A stretch of 64,000 nt of DNA from Bowmanella yangjiangensis (GTDB lineage: Bacteria > Pseudomonadota > Gammaproteobacteria > Enterobacterales > Alteromonadaceae), in NCBI RefSeq assembly GCF_017255015.1, contig NZ_JAFKCS010000019.1, forward strand, positions 36,685-100,684. The letters run 5' to 3'. The position numbers and the translations under genes are program-made. Below are positions 16,976-26,766 of the stretch, in pieces; the stretch's first letter is position 1; the number at the start of each line of letters is the position of its first letter. The notes below the pieces were generated by a model. The model worked only from the letters and a program-made list of their open reading frames with translations, ran no database searches and was not told the origin of the DNA.

Positions 16976-19135
16976 ATGAAGTCTCTCAACTCAACATCGA
17001 TGGACCGCCGTCAGTTTCTTAAGGTCACCAGTCTGGCGGGCGTAGGTTTTGCCATAGGACCGGTTGGTTTTGCCAATGCTGCTGACCAGAATAAGCATCA
17101 AAGCCTGGGCAATTTTGTTCGCATCAGTAAAGACAATCTGGTCACAGTGATCATTAAACACCTGGATAAAGGTCAGGGTGTGACTACCGGTCTCACCGCC
17201 ATTGTAGCGGAAGAATTGGATGCGGATTGGCAGCAAATGCGCTGGGAATTTGCACCGGCCGATGCCGAGCGCTATAACAATCTGTTCTTTGGCAAATTCC
17301 AGGGCACAGGCGGATCCACGTCGGTTGCCAACTCCTGGATGCAGCTTCGTCAAGCCGGTGCTGCAGCACGCGCCATGTTGGTTGATGCAGCGGCCAAAGT
17401 GTGGGGCGAGGACGCCGCGTCACTGCGCACCCAAGCTGGCAAAGTCATTAATGCCTCAGGTAAGCAGCTCAGTTATGGTGAACTGGCCGAGCTGGCTGGT
17501 ACCCAGCCCATTCCTGCCGAGCCCGTGCTGAAAACCCCGGATCAGTTCCGTATTATTGGTCAGCATATTCCGCGCATCGACAGCCCGGAGAAAACCACAG
17601 GAAAGGCCATATACACTATTGATGTGCGCCGACCTGGCATGTTGCACGCTGTGGTACTGCATGCCCCCAAATTTGGTGCAGTGCTGAAAACGGTGGATGA
17701 CAGCGCGGCCAAAAAAGTACCGGGTGTAAAAGCTGTGGTGCGTATTGAGCGAGGTATTGCGGTGCTGGCCACCAGCCACTGGAGCGCTCTGCAAGGACGC
17801 AATGCACTGATAGCCCAGTGGGATGAGAGCCAGGCGGAAACACGCAGCTCCTCAACCTTATGGGATGAATACCGGGCACTGCTGGCTAAGCCCGGTCATG
17901 TGGTGCGCGAGGACGGCGATGCAGATAAGGCATTAGCCAACAGCAATAACAAACTATCCCTGACCTTTGAATTACCTTTTTTGGCCCACGCCACCATGGA
18001 ACCTCTGAATTGTGTAGTGGAGCTTGTCGACAACCAGTGCCAGATCTGGACTGGCTCACAAATGCCGACCGTAGATAAAATGGTGGCCGCACAGATTGTC
18101 GGTCTACCACCTGAGCAGTTGCAAATTCATACCCAGCTGGCGGGCGGCAGTTTTGGTCGACGTGCCAGCCCCAATGCGGATTATGTGGCAGAAGCCTGTA
18201 TGATTGCCAAGGCCATTAATGGCAGCGCCCCCGTCAGCCTGCAATGGAGCCGTGAAGATGATATGAAAGCTGGCTATTACCGCCCCATGGCCCTGCATCA
18301 ATTCCACGCCGCATTAGATGCGGAGGGAAAACCAGTGGCCTGGCATCAGCGAGTGGTCAGCCAGTCCATTATGCGTGGCACACCATTTGAGGGTATGGTG
18401 CGAGGACCCATCGACCCGACAATGGTCGAAGGCGGCTCGACCTTGCCTTACGCCATTGCCAATCTGAAAGTTGACGCCCACGAGCATAAAAGTGGCATTC
18501 CTACTTTATGGTGGCGTTCGGTAGGCCACAGCCATAATGCTTACGTTACCGAGGTATTTATGGATGAAGTGGCAAGACTGGGAGGACAAGACCCGCTGAC
18601 GCTGCGCCTTGCCTTACTGGCCAACCACCCGCGACACGCCGGTGTGTTAAAGCTAGCCGCCGAAAAGGCTGGATGGGGGAAAGCCTTGCCAGACAATCAG
18701 GCCATGGGCCTGGCGGTACACGAGTCTTTCAATAGTTTTGTCGCCCAGGTGGCTTTAGTGACTATGCATCAGGATGGCACCTACAAGGTCAATAAAATAG
18801 TCTGCGCTGTGGATTGTGGTATAGCCATTACCCCGGATGTGATTAAAGCCCAGATGGAAGGCGGCATAGGTTATGGACTGGGTGCCGCCATGGGTGAGGC
18901 CATCACGGTTAAAGAGGGGGCAGTGGAGCAGAATAACTTCTATGACTATCTACCCATGCGCATTCAGCACATGCCAGACGTGGAAGTCCATATCCTGGCT
19001 TCCGACCAGGCCCCTACAGGGGTCGGCGAACCAGGCCTGCCTCCTGCGGCACCTGCGGTGGCTAATGCCTTGCGTAAATTTTTAAAAGGCCCGTTAACCA
19101 AACTACCTTTCGGTACTAAGTTAGATTTAGCCTGA
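16976..19135 (+). CDS. Molybdopterin-binding subunit, isoquinoline 1-oxidoreductase beta-like (Tat-exported)
   Basis: This 719-residue large subunit has an N-terminal twin-arginine signal ([18 protein letters not shown], cut near ANA), which indicates export of the folded enzyme to the periplasm. Aldehyde-oxidase/xanthine-dehydrogenase molybdopterin domains follow, with [10 protein letters not shown] and the C-terminal [13 protein letters not shown] containing the likely catalytic Glu. ATG 16976 lies 2 bp after the small-subunit stop, and an internal ATG at 17000 is also possible. The two genes form a unit in opposite orientation to flanking uvrD and yigB. The small subunit has no signal and may be carried across with this one. 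Confidence 0.88.
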   Translation: MKSLNSTSMDRRQFLKVTSLAGVGFAIGPVGFANAADQNKHQSLGNFVRISKDNLVTVIIKHLDKGQGVTTGLTAIVAEELDADWQQMRWEFAPADAERYNNLFFGKFQGTGGSTSVANSWMQLRQAGAAARAMLVDAAAKVWGEDAASLRTQAGKVINASGKQLSYGELAELAGTQPIPAEPVLKTPDQFRIIGQHIPRIDSPEKTTGKAIYTIDVRRPGMLHAVVLHAPKFGAVLKTVDDSAAKKVPGVKAVVRIERGIAVLATSHWSALQGRNALIAQWDESQAETRSSSTLWDEYRALLAKPGHVVREDGDADKALANSNNKLSLTFELPFLAHATMEPLNCVVELVDNQCQIWTGSQMPTVDKMVAAQIVGLPPEQLQIHTQLAGGSFGRRASPNADYVAEACMIAKAINGSAPVSLQWSREDDMKAGYYRPMALHQFHAALDAEGKPVAWHQRVVSQSIMRGTPFEGMVRGPIDPTMVEGGSTLPYAIANLKVDAHEHKSGIPTLWWRSVGHSHNAYVTEVFMDEVARLGGQDPLTLRLALLANHPRHAGVLKLAAEKAGWGKALPDNQAMGLAVHESFNSFVAQVALVTMHQDGTYKVNKIVCAVDCGIAITPDVIKAQMEGGIGYGLGAAMGEAITVKEGAVEQNNFYDYLPMRIQHMPDVEVHILASDQAPTGVGEPGLPPAAPAVANALRKFLKGPLTKLPFGTKLDLA

Positions 19136-19151
19136 ACACTACCGGCATACC

Positions 19152-19177
19152 GGGCTGAAAAATATTTTTTTCAGCCC
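19152..19177. terminator. Rho-independent terminator after the molybdoenzyme operon
   Basis: GGGCTGAAAAA (19152-19162) pairs with TTTTTCAGCCC (19167-19177) around a short loop. The A/T flanks inside the stem make it work in either direction. It lies 17 bp after the stop at 19135. Confidence 0.8.
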
Positions 19178-19310
19178 CTCTTGTCGACCTATCAGCCGCC
19201 CGCATAGAATCTGTCGTTGGCGTTTTACGGCGACACCTTCAGTGTGTTGTCTGCCAGGTCAAACTGCCCACCTTTTTTGATTGTTACTGTCATTTTTTTG
19301 CGGAGTCTAT

Positions 19311-19913
19311 ATGCAAAGACTGCGGGATCTATCGCGTCTTGTTGAGGCTGTGTATGGCGAACTCGATCATACCTTTGGCACTTATCAACGAAACTCAGGG
19401 CTGACCTGTCGGCCAGGCTGCGGTGCTTGCTGCAATAATCCGGAGATTGATGCCACGGCCCTGGAAATGTTGCCGTTGGCCCTGGAAATATACGACCAGG
19501 GCAAAGCGGAACAAATGCTGGACGAACTTGCGGCCTATTCCGGCTTTAACTGCTTTCATTATGTTCGCCACTCACTGGATGCAACACAGGGGCAGTGTGG
19601 GGTATATCAGCATCGCCCGGCCATTTGCCGCATGTTTGGTGCTGCCGCAGTGAGAAATAAGCAAGCCGGGATGCGTTTGTCCGTGTGCAAAACCATCAAG
19701 GAAGACAAGGAACATCCTTATCAACAAGCGCTTATCACTATGCTTAGCGAACCAGCCCCCAGCATTGCCGCAGGCAAGGACAGGGTCAGAAGCCTGGACT
19801 ACGAACTGGGCAAGCGGGATCTGCCGATTAATCAGGCGCTCAAAGTGGCATTGGAAAGGGTATTGTTTGTCGCCTATTACAGCGGTTTTGAACAAAGCGA
19901 AGAAGTCGCCTAG
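19311..19913 (+). CDS. YkgJ-family cysteine cluster protein
   Basis: This 200-residue protein belongs to the CxxxCxxCC zinc/iron-chelating family: CRPGCGACC at about residue 37, then a conserved Cys in FNCFHY and CGVYQHRPAICRMFGA. The biochemical role of these proteins is not established; metal or cluster binding is inferred from the cysteines. ATG 19311 is chosen because GGAG sits about 6 nt upstream. It ends tail-to-tail with yigB, overlapping by 4 bp. It lies downstream of the molybdoenzyme genes but behind a strong terminator, so it is probably a separate unit. Confidence 0.85.
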   Translation: MQRLRDLSRLVEAVYGELDHTFGTYQRNSGLTCRPGCGACCNNPEIDATALEMLPLALEIYDQGKAEQMLDELAAYSGFNCFHYVRHSLDATQGQCGVYQHRPAICRMFGAAAVRNKQAGMRLSVCKTIKEDKEHPYQQALITMLSEPAPSIAAGKDRVRSLDYELGKRDLPINQALKVALERVLFVAYYSGFEQSEEVA

Positions 19914-20626
19914 AGCAATTGCAGTAACTCGTTTAGATCCTGCAACTGCACATGCGGCAATAACAAGACAGGTTCTTGTGTAAGCCGCATGGTGCGGTTA
20001 GCCGCATACCAGGCAGATTGGTATCCGGCTTGCAACGCGCCAAGCACATCATTGTAGAGGTTATCACCTATATGCAGGATATCTTGGGGCGCTAAACCAA
20101 GCCGTCTTGCCGCCAGTTCAAACATTGCACCCTGGGGTTTCATAGGTTGTGTGAGGCTGGCGTGCAAGCTGAATTGGAAATAGTTGGCGATGCCTATCTT
20201 AGTTAAATCCACATTGCCGTTGGTAATCGCCACCAAGGGTAATTTGGTCGCTAAGGCGGCAAGCAAAGAACATATATTCTTATCTACGTTGAACTGGCTA
20301 CGCTTGTTATAAAAATCGTCAAAGGTGGCGACTATGGCCTGTTCAAGTTCGCTACCAGTATAGCCACATTGCATCAGCCCGCGACGCAGCTCCACCCGCC
20401 GCAGTTCTCCCATATCGTTATGCAACTCGGGCTGCTCTGCCAGAGCCTGCCATTTAATAGTCCGCCAAAAGGCCAGATCAGTTGCCCGCGTAGCTGCATA
20501 ATGCAGATGCAAAAAGTCCAGCATACCTTGTTCAGCTTTTTGCAATATAGGTCTGTTGTCGTAGAGGGTGTCATCCAGATCAAAGGTCAATGCCAATGGA
20601 CGCTGAAAGGGACGGTAAAAAATCAT
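19910..20626 (-). CDS. yigB: HAD hydrolase, YigB type
   Basis: This 238-residue haloacid dehalogenase-like phosphatase has motif [11 protein letters not shown] (Asp nucleophile), motif II ITNGN and motif [16 protein letters not shown]. coli YigB dephosphorylates the riboflavin precursor 5-amino-6-(5-phosphoribitylamino)uracil. Assignment to that role rests on position after xerC and family resemblance. The start overlaps the xerC stop by 4 bp (ATGA), so the genes are translationally coupled. It is the last gene of the lptM-to-yigB cluster. Confidence 0.85.
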   Translation of the reverse strand: MIFYRPFQRPLALTFDLDDTLYDNRPILQKAEQGMLDFLHLHYAATRATDLAFWRTIKWQALAEQPELHNDMGELRRVELRRGLMQCGYTGSELEQAIVATFDDFYNKRSQFNVDKNICSLLAALATKLPLVAITNGNVDLTKIGIANYFQFSLHASLTQPMKPQGAMFELAARRLGLAPQDILHIGDNLYNDVLGALQAGYQSAWYAANRTMRLTQEPVLLLPHVQLQDLNELLQLL

Positions 20627-21516
20627 TTGTTCTTCTTTGCTCTTGGGTGGGCTCCGTCATATACCTGAGCCAGATGCTGAAAGTCGAGATGCGTATAAAC
20701 CTGGGTAGTAGACAAATTGGCATGACCCAATAGCTCCTGTACACCGCGCAGGTCGCCGCTGGACTCAAGCAGATGGGTCGCAAAGGAGTGACGCAGTTTA
20801 TGCGGGTGAACAGGCTGTGCCATACCCTGGCGCTGCGCCCATAACCGCATTCGTTTGGCAATTTGCCGTGACGTAATACGCTGACGTTGCATGCTGACAA
20901 ACAACGCCGTTTCATCAGGCGGTGCTAACTGGCCACGAACTTTCAGCCAGGCATCCAGACTTTGTTTGGCTTGCCTTCCAATTGGCAACTGGCGTTGCTT
21001 ACTACCTTTACCCAACACCCGCAGCTCGCGTTCACGGACGTCCAACAGATTCAAACCTGTGAGTTCGGCCAGACGCAACCCGCAGCCATAGGTCAGCTCT
21101 AACATGGCTTTATCACGAATCGCCAGAAGGTCATCACCTGGTTCAAAGTCGAGCAAACTAGCCATTTCGTCCACATGCAGCTGCTTAGGCAACGGCTTGC
21201 CACGTTTTGGCGCCTGAACGCCACTGGCAGGATTAAGTGTCAGCACCCGCATATGCACGAGATACTGACAGAAGGTGCGCAAGGCCGATAAACGCAAGGC
21301 AATAGAACTGGCGCTCAGACGCTGTACACGGGCTTTGTTTAATACGTTGCGGATATGCCCGGTTTGCAGCTGTGACCAGTCGTCAATAGGCAGGATTTCT
21401 GCCACCTGCTGCAGCTGGCGACTGTAATTTTCCAGGGTTTTGGGGGACAGATTTCGCTCATAGCGCAAATGGGCCAGAAACGTATCCAGCCGCTGTTCAA
21501 GGGCTGGTTTGAGCAT
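20623..21516 (-). CDS. xerC: Tyrosine recombinase XerC
   Basis: This 297-residue site-specific recombinase, with XerD, resolves chromosome dimers at dif. An N-terminal SAM-like DNA-binding domain (about 8-95, [16 protein letters not shown]) precedes the catalytic domain. Active-site residues are visible: Arg in [10 protein letters not shown], Lys in [10 protein letters not shown], His-x-x-Arg in [14 protein letters not shown], His in [10 protein letters not shown] and Tyr in VYTHLD. The length is standard. It follows DUF484 with a 3-bp gap and overlaps yigB, matching the order in E. coli and Pseudomonas. Confidence 0.95.
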   Translation of the reverse strand: MLKPALEQRLDTFLAHLRYERNLSPKTLENYSRQLQQVAEILPIDDWSQLQTGHIRNVLNKARVQRLSASSIALRLSALRTFCQYLVHMRVLTLNPASGVQAPKRGKPLPKQLHVDEMASLLDFEPGDDLLAIRDKAMLELTYGCGLRLAELTGLNLLDVRERELRVLGKGSKQRQLPIGRQAKQSLDAWLKVRGQLAPPDETALFVSMQRQRITSRQIAKRMRLWAQRQGMAQPVHPHKLRHSFATHLLESSGDLRGVQELLGHANLSTTQVYTHLDFQHLAQVYDGAHPRAKKNK

Positions 21517-21519
21517 GGG

Positions 21520-22209
21520 TTAATACTCCGCCAACTGCGGCACAACCAGGGTCAAAAACTTCTGCAACTGCGTGATCAACAAGGTATCCATGCCGGGGTG
21601 AAAGTGGTGCCCTTCATCACTGCCAATAGCTAGCAGGCCCATCTCACCACGTTCACCAATCAGCATCATGGCGACTGATTCAATGCGCTTTTCGCCGAAC
21701 AACAACGCCTGTTCCTGCTGACTTAGCCGCCCCAGATAGTAAATGCCGTGATTAAAACGCTTATCCAGCAACAGACGCTTGCTGGTTTCCGGTAGGTCGT
21801 CGTCAAAACCAAAGAGTTTCAAAGACAATGCATGCAGTTCAAGTTGATGCAACAACACTTGTTCCAGGGTGGAACGTACCTCAAACAGGCTCTTGCAGCT
21901 AAACAAACGCAGATTCAGATCAGCATAGATCCGATAGATCCGCTCATTTTGCTTAGCGACAGACATCAGTTCATTAATTTGATGTTGCAGTTGGCGAACC
22001 TTCAAGCGCAGCTGTTCTGATTGACGCTCAACCAGAGAAACGGCACCCTTTTGCTGATGAGGGATGCGTAATGTATCCAGCACTGTCGGATAAAACAGGA
22101 AAAAGTCGGGGTTTGCTAACAAATAATCTCTGACCTGTTCGGAGGTCAGATTCTCGTTGTCGCTTAGCAACGCATCCGCACGTTTTTCCTGTCTCGACAT
22201 ATCACTCAT
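21520..22209 (-). CDS. DUF484 family protein (GAF-like)
   Basis: This 229-residue cytoplasmic protein has an N-terminal [20 protein letters not shown] motif, a coiled-coil-prone stretch ([20 protein letters not shown]) and a C-terminal GAF-like domain. It corresponds to YigA in E. coli, which is also found between dapF and xerC. The function is unknown. It overlaps the dapF stop by 4 bp and precedes xerC by 3 bp, so it is an obligate part of the operon. Confidence 0.88.
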   Translation of the reverse strand: MSDMSRQEKRADALLSDNENLTSEQVRDYLLANPDFFLFYPTVLDTLRIPHQQKGAVSLVERQSEQLRLKVRQLQHQINELMSVAKQNERIYRIYADLNLRLFSCKSLFEVRSTLEQVLLHQLELHALSLKLFGFDDDLPETSKRLLLDKRFNHGIYYLGRLSQQEQALLFGEKRIESVAMMLIGERGEMGLLAIGSDEGHHFHPGMDTLLITQLQKFLTLVVPQLAEY

Positions 22210-23036
22210 AAACTGATGGTTCCATCAAACACATGGTCCGCCGGACCGGTCATTTTGACTACCTTGTCCCGTCCTTGCCAACGGATATTCAAGGTACCGC
22301 CGGGTAAATCTACCCGCACTTCGCTTTCCAATTTCCCCCACAACTGACCTATCACCACAGCCGCACACGCACCACTTCCGCAGGCCAGGGTTTCGCCGCT
22401 ACCGCGTTCGTATACGCGTAATTTAATGTGATTGGGTGAAAGAATTTGCATGAAGCCAATATTGGCTCCTTCAGGAAATCTTTCATGTTGTACCAGCAAA
22501 GGGCCTAAGGTTTCAACTGGTGCCGTGTCAATATCAGGCACTTCAATCACACAATGAGGATTACCCATGGAAACGGCCCCGCAGAACACCGTGTGATCTT
22601 CGGCACGAATAATGTAGGTGGCTTCTTCTTTATTGGCTTTCAAAGGAACTTGGGCAGGCTCAAATTGCGGTTTGCCCATATTCACCGTCACCTGGCCGTC
22701 TTTTTCCAGGTAAAGCACCATACGACCGGCACGAGTGCCCACCACAATTTTGTTGCGATTGGTCAGGCCCTTTAACTTCACAAAACGCGCGAAGCAACGT
22801 GCGCCGTTACCGCACTGCGACACTTCGGAACCATCCGCATTAAAAATGCGATAATGGAAATCCTGATCCGGGTCATAGGGCGGCTCAACCATCAACAGTT
22901 GGTCAAAGCCGATACCGAAATTTCGATCCGCCAGTTGTTGAATCCTGTCCTTGGTAAAATACACGTTCTGGGTCACGTTATCGATGACCATAAAGTCATT
23001 ACCCAGACCATGCATTTTTGAAAAGTGAATCTGCAT
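22206..23036 (-). CDS. dapF: Diaminopimelate epimerase
   Basis: This 276-residue enzyme interconverts LL- and meso-diaminopimelate for lysine and peptidoglycan synthesis. Both catalytic cysteines are present: Cys75 ([12 protein letters not shown]) and about Cys219 ([12 protein letters not shown]). ATG 23036 gives the conserved start [15 protein letters not shown]; the frame stays open to a TTG at 23057, preceded by an AAGG-like sequence, which cannot be excluded. It lies 31 bp after lysA, which uses its product. Confidence 0.95.
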   Translation of the reverse strand: MQIHFSKMHGLGNDFMVIDNVTQNVYFTKDRIQQLADRNFGIGFDQLLMVEPPYDPDQDFHYRIFNADGSEVSQCGNGARCFARFVKLKGLTNRNKIVVGTRAGRMVLYLEKDGQVTVNMGKPQFEPAQVPLKANKEEATYIIRAEDHTVFCGAVSMGNPHCVIEVPDIDTAPVETLGPLLVQHERFPEGANIGFMQILSPNHIKLRVYERGSGETLACGSGACAAVVIGQLWGKLESEVRVDLPGGTLNIRWQGRDKVVKMTGPADHVFDGTISL

Positions 23037-23067
23037 CGGCACCACAGCTTTGTCCAATTGCCTTGTA

Positions 23068-24318
23068 TTACGGAAGTTTATACTCGCCTTTATAGAGGTC
23101 TGCGAGCTTTTCTCGCTCTCGGATTAGGTGCATTTGCTCACCATCCACCAAAACCTCTGCCGGACGGCAGCGACTGTTGTAGTTGGACGCCATGGCGAAT
23201 CCATACGCACCGGCGCTACGCACGGCAATCAGGTCACCTTCAACAAGCCCTAACTCTCTGTCCTTGCCAAGAAAATCGCCGGTCTCACAGACCGGACCAA
23301 CAACATCATACAGGGCTTTAGTGCGATCTTGTGATCTGTCCACCTCGACGATGTCCATCCAGGCGGAATATAGCGCAGGTCTGAGCAGGTCATTCATGCC
23401 GGCATCAACCAGGGCAAAGTTCTTCTGTGCCCCCGTTTTCAGGAACTCTACCTTACTCACCAGGATACCGGCATTGGCCATGATGGCGCGGCCAGGTTCA
23501 AAGATAAGCGGTAGGTTGGGCCTGTCTTGCATACGACTAACAATAGCCTGGACATAAGCATCCGGATTCGGCGGTGTTTCATCCTTGTAGGTCACACCTA
23601 AACCGCCACCTACATCCAGGTGTTCAATTTCAATACCGATGGACGACAGTTCATCCACCAGTTCCAAAAGCCGGTCCAGCGCATCCACAAAGGGGGCGAT
23701 ATCGGTTAACTGAGAACCAATATGGCAATCCATCCCGACAATTTTAATATTGTCCATGGCCGCCGCTTCACGGTACACCGCCACCGCTTGCTCACGCTCA
23801 ATACCAAACTTATTGGCTTTTAAGCCTGTAGAGATATAGGGATGAGTTTTCGCATCTACATCCGGATTAACCCGCAGTGAAATAGGTGCTTTTTTACCTA
23901 GCTCTCCGGCTACCTTATTAATACGTGACAGCTCGGAAGGTGACTCAACGTTGAAGCATTTAATCCCCTGATTAAGGGCGTAGGCAATTTCCTGCTCGGT
24001 TTTACTCACCCCGGAAAACACCACTTTACCTGGGTCACCACCGGCTTCCAGAACGCGTGTTAATTCACCACCGGAAACGATGTCAAAGCCCGAGCCTAAG
24101 CGAGCCAGCAAATTCAGTATGCCAATGTTGGAATTGGCCTTTACCGCATAGCAGATCAGGTGCGGGTGATTACCGACCGCGGCATCAAAGGCATGCCAAT
24201 GGCGCTCAATAGTAGCGCGGGAATAGATATAACAAGGTGTACCGTACTGGGCGACAATATCAGCAACGGCGACATTCTCAGCATGCAGACGCTGATCCTG
24301 ATAGGAAAAGAAATCCAT
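23068..24318 (-). CDS. lysA: Diaminopimelate decarboxylase
   Basis: This 416-residue PLP enzyme (fold III) makes L-lysine from meso-diaminopimelate. The PLP lysine is Lys60 (CYAVKANSN), HIGSQ binds phosphate and GGGLGV follows. C-terminal EPGRAIMAN and CETGDF are the substrate/dimer motifs. Its ATG comes directly after the lptM stop (TAGATG) with no gap. The lptM-lysA-dapF arrangement is common in Pseudomonas and Alteromonadales. Confidence 0.95.
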   Translation of the reverse strand: MDFFSYQDQRLHAENVAVADIVAQYGTPCYIYSRATIERHWHAFDAAVGNHPHLICYAVKANSNIGILNLLARLGSGFDIVSGGELTRVLEAGGDPGKVVFSGVSKTEQEIAYALNQGIKCFNVESPSELSRINKVAGELGKKAPISLRVNPDVDAKTHPYISTGLKANKFGIEREQAVAVYREAAAMDNIKIVGMDCHIGSQLTDIAPFVDALDRLLELVDELSSIGIEIEHLDVGGGLGVTYKDETPPNPDAYVQAIVSRMQDRPNLPLIFEPGRAIMANAGILVSKVEFLKTGAQKNFALVDAGMNDLLRPALYSAWMDIVEVDRSQDRTKALYDVVGPVCETGDFLGKDRELGLVEGDLIAVRSAGAYGFAMASNYNSRCRPAEVLVDGEQMHLIREREKLADLYKGEYKLP

Positions 24319-24489
24319 CTATTTTTGCTCTTGTGGTTTGCTGCTTGATTGGGAGCTGCTTTGGGCCTCGGGATCTTTATTATCCTGAGCCTGGTCGGGT
24401 AGATACAGCGCGCCGTTTTTTCCGCAAGCGGTCAGCAACAGCACCAGAAATCCCACCGCATATTTCAGCTTCTTCACAGACAGTCTCAT
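24319..24489 (-). CDS. lptM: LptM-like small lipoprotein (YifL family)
   Basis: This 56-residue lipoprotein has an N-terminus MRLSVKKLKYAVGFLVLLL and lipobox LLTAC, followed by GKNGALYLPDQ, the conserved core of YifL/LptM. The rest is a Gln/Ser-rich tail (SSSQSSSKPQEQK). In E. coli, LptM assists disulfide maturation of the LptD-LptE lipopolysaccharide translocon at the outer membrane. The stop TAG at 24319 abuts the lysA ATG. Position before lysA/dapF agrees with the known neighbourhood (lptM-dapF in E. coli). It is short, so it is easily missed. Confidence 0.88.
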   Translation of the reverse strand: MRLSVKKLKYAVGFLVLLLTACGKNGALYLPDQAQDNKDPEAQSSSQSSSKPQEQK

Positions 24490-24839
24490 AACTATTCATA
24501 GGGTCTGCTATGATGGCATTGCCGGTAAAAAAAGCAAAGGCTGCCGTAACAGATTCACGGCAAGCTGTCGGTATCCTGATATCTGCTGCAATTTTCTTTG
24601 TCTGCGCATAAAAATTCTGGGGTTCTGTCATAAAGCCCATTTATAATAAGCGCCGTTAGACTACAGAGATTTTCTTCCGCTGCGGGCAAGCCTAGGGCTG
24701 CAAGCGCCAGAAATACGCATAAGTGGTACGGAATCAGTTCAGCATCTGACACCTTGCGCCTTAAATAATCAGGCGCACTCGCATGGAGCCTTGAAAGGTT
24801 TCACCCTGTTTTTCTTATCGACCAAAGGGAGACAATACC
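24490..24839. other. Divergent intergenic region, lptM / speA
   Basis: This 350-bp gap holds the promoters for the lptM cluster (minus) and speA (plus). cyaY, which lies here divergently in E. coli, is absent. One inverted repeat, TGCGCCT-N9-AGGCGCA (24755-24777), lies in the probable speA leader. A GGGAGA Shine-Dalgarno at about 24827 precedes the speA TTG. I see no convincing additional gene. Confidence 0.6.
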
Positions 24840-26759
24840 TTGGCAGATTGGACTATTGACGATGCAGAGCGTCTCTATCGTGTAAAGCGTTGGGGCGGCG
24901 GGTATTTTGAAATTGGCGAAAACGGCAACCTGCATATTACGCCGGTTCCGGGTAACCCCCAGGTTCGCATAGATTTCAAAAGCGTAATTGAAGAAATGAA
25001 GCAAGAGGGAATTCAATTCCCTGTGGTGGTGCGCTTCCACGACATTCTTCGCTCTCAGGTTGCGGAGTTAAACCAAACCTTCCGCAACCAGATTGAAGAA
25101 GCCGAATACCAAGGCAAGTACATGGGTGTGTATCCGGTTAAAGTTAACCAGATGCGTGAAGTGGTTGAAGAGATCGTCGATGCCGGCGCACCATTTGACT
25201 ATGGCCTGGAAGCAGGCTCTAAAGCCGAGCTGTTGACCGTACTGGCCTTCAACACCAATGAAGCGGCCCTGACCATTCTGAATGGTTACAAAGACGAAGA
25301 ATTTATGCGCCTGGCGCTGCTCGGACGTAAATTGGGTCGTAAGATCATTGTCGTGGTTGAAAAATACTCAGAGCTGCTGTCTTTGGTACGCATTGCCAAA
25401 GAACTGGAGATCGATCCTATTATCGGTCTGCGCTCCAAGATGACAGTGAAAGGTCGCGGCAAGTGGGAAAGCTCGGGGGGCGACCGTGCCAAGTTCGGCC
25501 TGACCATCGCAGAAATTATTAATGCTGCCCGGTATCTTGAACAGCAGGGTTTGGCGCATACGCTTAAGCTGCTGCATTTCCATATCGGCTCCCAGTTAGT
25601 GGATATCCGCTCGGTAAAAGATGCCGTGGCAGAAGGCGGCCGGATTTATGCAGAGCTACGCAAAATGGGTGTAGACCTGGAGTTTGTTGACGTGGGCGGT
25701 GGCCTGGGTATTGATTATGACGGTACACAATCTACCAGCGACTCTTCGCGCAACTACAGCATGCAGGAATATGTTGCCGACGTAGTGTACGGCATGAAGG
25801 AAGTGTGCGATTTGGAAGGGGTACCACACCCTAATCTGGTCAGCGAAAGTGGCCGTGCTATTACCGCGCACCATAGCTGCGTGGTGGCCCAGATTGTAGG
25901 CGAGATCAAAAACAGCACAGTACAGTTTGATACCTCAGAAGAGCAAGATGAGCACGTATTTGTGCGCAATATGCGCGATCTGGTGAACTCACTGGAAGAA
26001 GATGGTGACAATCTGCAGGAAATCTTCAACGATGCCTCGCAATGGAAAGAGCAAGCCATTGATGCCTTCAAACTGCGGGTGATTTCACTGTCTGAGCTGG
26101 CCAAGATCGAGACCTTCTACTGGCAGTTAATGACCTATCTGCACAGAAAGATCAAGGAAGTGGAGTTTGTACCAGAAGAGCTACAAGAGCTGAAGTACGA
26201 TTTATCGTCCCAGTACCTGTGTAACTTCTCGGTGTTTCAGTCGGCTGCCGATACCTGGGCTATCGACCAGGTGCTGCCCGTAGTGCCGCTGACCCGCATG
26301 AATGAGAAACCCACAGTCAACTGTTCACTGGTGGATATTACCTGTGACAGCGATGGTAAAATTGACCAGTTTGTCGGTGAAAACGGCGTTGCCGATGTAT
26401 TGCCTATCCATCCGCTTAAGCCGGGTGAAGATTACTTTATTGGTTTGTTCCTGACCGGAGCTTACCAGGACGTTATGGGTGATATGCACAACCTGTTTGG
26501 CCGCTTAAATGAAGTACATATCTTCAGTGATGATGACGATCCGGAAGACTTCTACATCGAAGAAGTCGTCACAGGTTCATCGGTCAGCAATGTGCTGTCG
26601 ATTATGCAATACAATCCTTCGGCCATGGCCCAGGATGTAAAACGCATCATCGACAAACATGTCGCCGCCGGCAACATCAAACCTCGTGAAGGGGTGAAAT
26701 GGACAGACTTCTATGAAGACTGTCTGCATGGCTACACTTACCTGAAGACCAGTAAGTAA
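24840..26759 (+). CDS. speA: Biosynthetic arginine decarboxylase
   Basis: This 639-residue PLP-dependent fold-III enzyme converts arginine to agmatine, the first step of the agmatine route to putrescine. The PLP lysine is Lys101 (GVYPVKVNQMREVV). HFHIGSQL, FVDVGGGLGIDYDG and the C-terminal VNCSLVDITCDSDG are family signatures. The start codon is TTG at 24840 (MADWTIDDAERLYR), supported by GGGAGA 8-9 nt upstream and no in-frame ATG nearby. No agmatinase gene is adjacent. A bidirectional terminator follows immediately. Confidence 0.95.
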   Translation: MADWTIDDAERLYRVKRWGGGYFEIGENGNLHITPVPGNPQVRIDFKSVIEEMKQEGIQFPVVVRFHDILRSQVAELNQTFRNQIEEAEYQGKYMGVYPVKVNQMREVVEEIVDAGAPFDYGLEAGSKAELLTVLAFNTNEAALTILNGYKDEEFMRLALLGRKLGRKIIVVVEKYSELLSLVRIAKELEIDPIIGLRSKMTVKGRGKWESSGGDRAKFGLTIAEIINAARYLEQQGLAHTLKLLHFHIGSQLVDIRSVKDAVAEGGRIYAELRKMGVDLEFVDVGGGLGIDYDGTQSTSDSSRNYSMQEYVADVVYGMKEVCDLEGVPHPNLVSESGRAITAHHSCVVAQIVGEIKNSTVQFDTSEEQDEHVFVRNMRDLVNSLEEDGDNLQEIFNDASQWKEQAIDAFKLRVISLSELAKIETFYWQLMTYLHRKIKEVEFVPEELQELKYDLSSQYLCNFSVFQSAADTWAIDQVLPVVPLTRMNEKPTVNCSLVDITCDSDGKIDQFVGENGVADVLPIHPLKPGEDYFIGLFLTGAYQDVMGDMHNLFGRLNEVHIFSDDDDPEDFYIEEVVTGSSVSNVLSIMQYNPSAMAQDVKRIIDKHVAAGNIKPREGVKWTDFYEDCLHGYTYLKTSK

Positions 26760-26766
26760 CGTCCTC

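Noticed and set aside
24380..24752. Minus-strand open frames upstream of lptM
   Set aside because: No RBS or recognisable domain; they overlap the promoter zone, and one overlaps lptM in a different frame.
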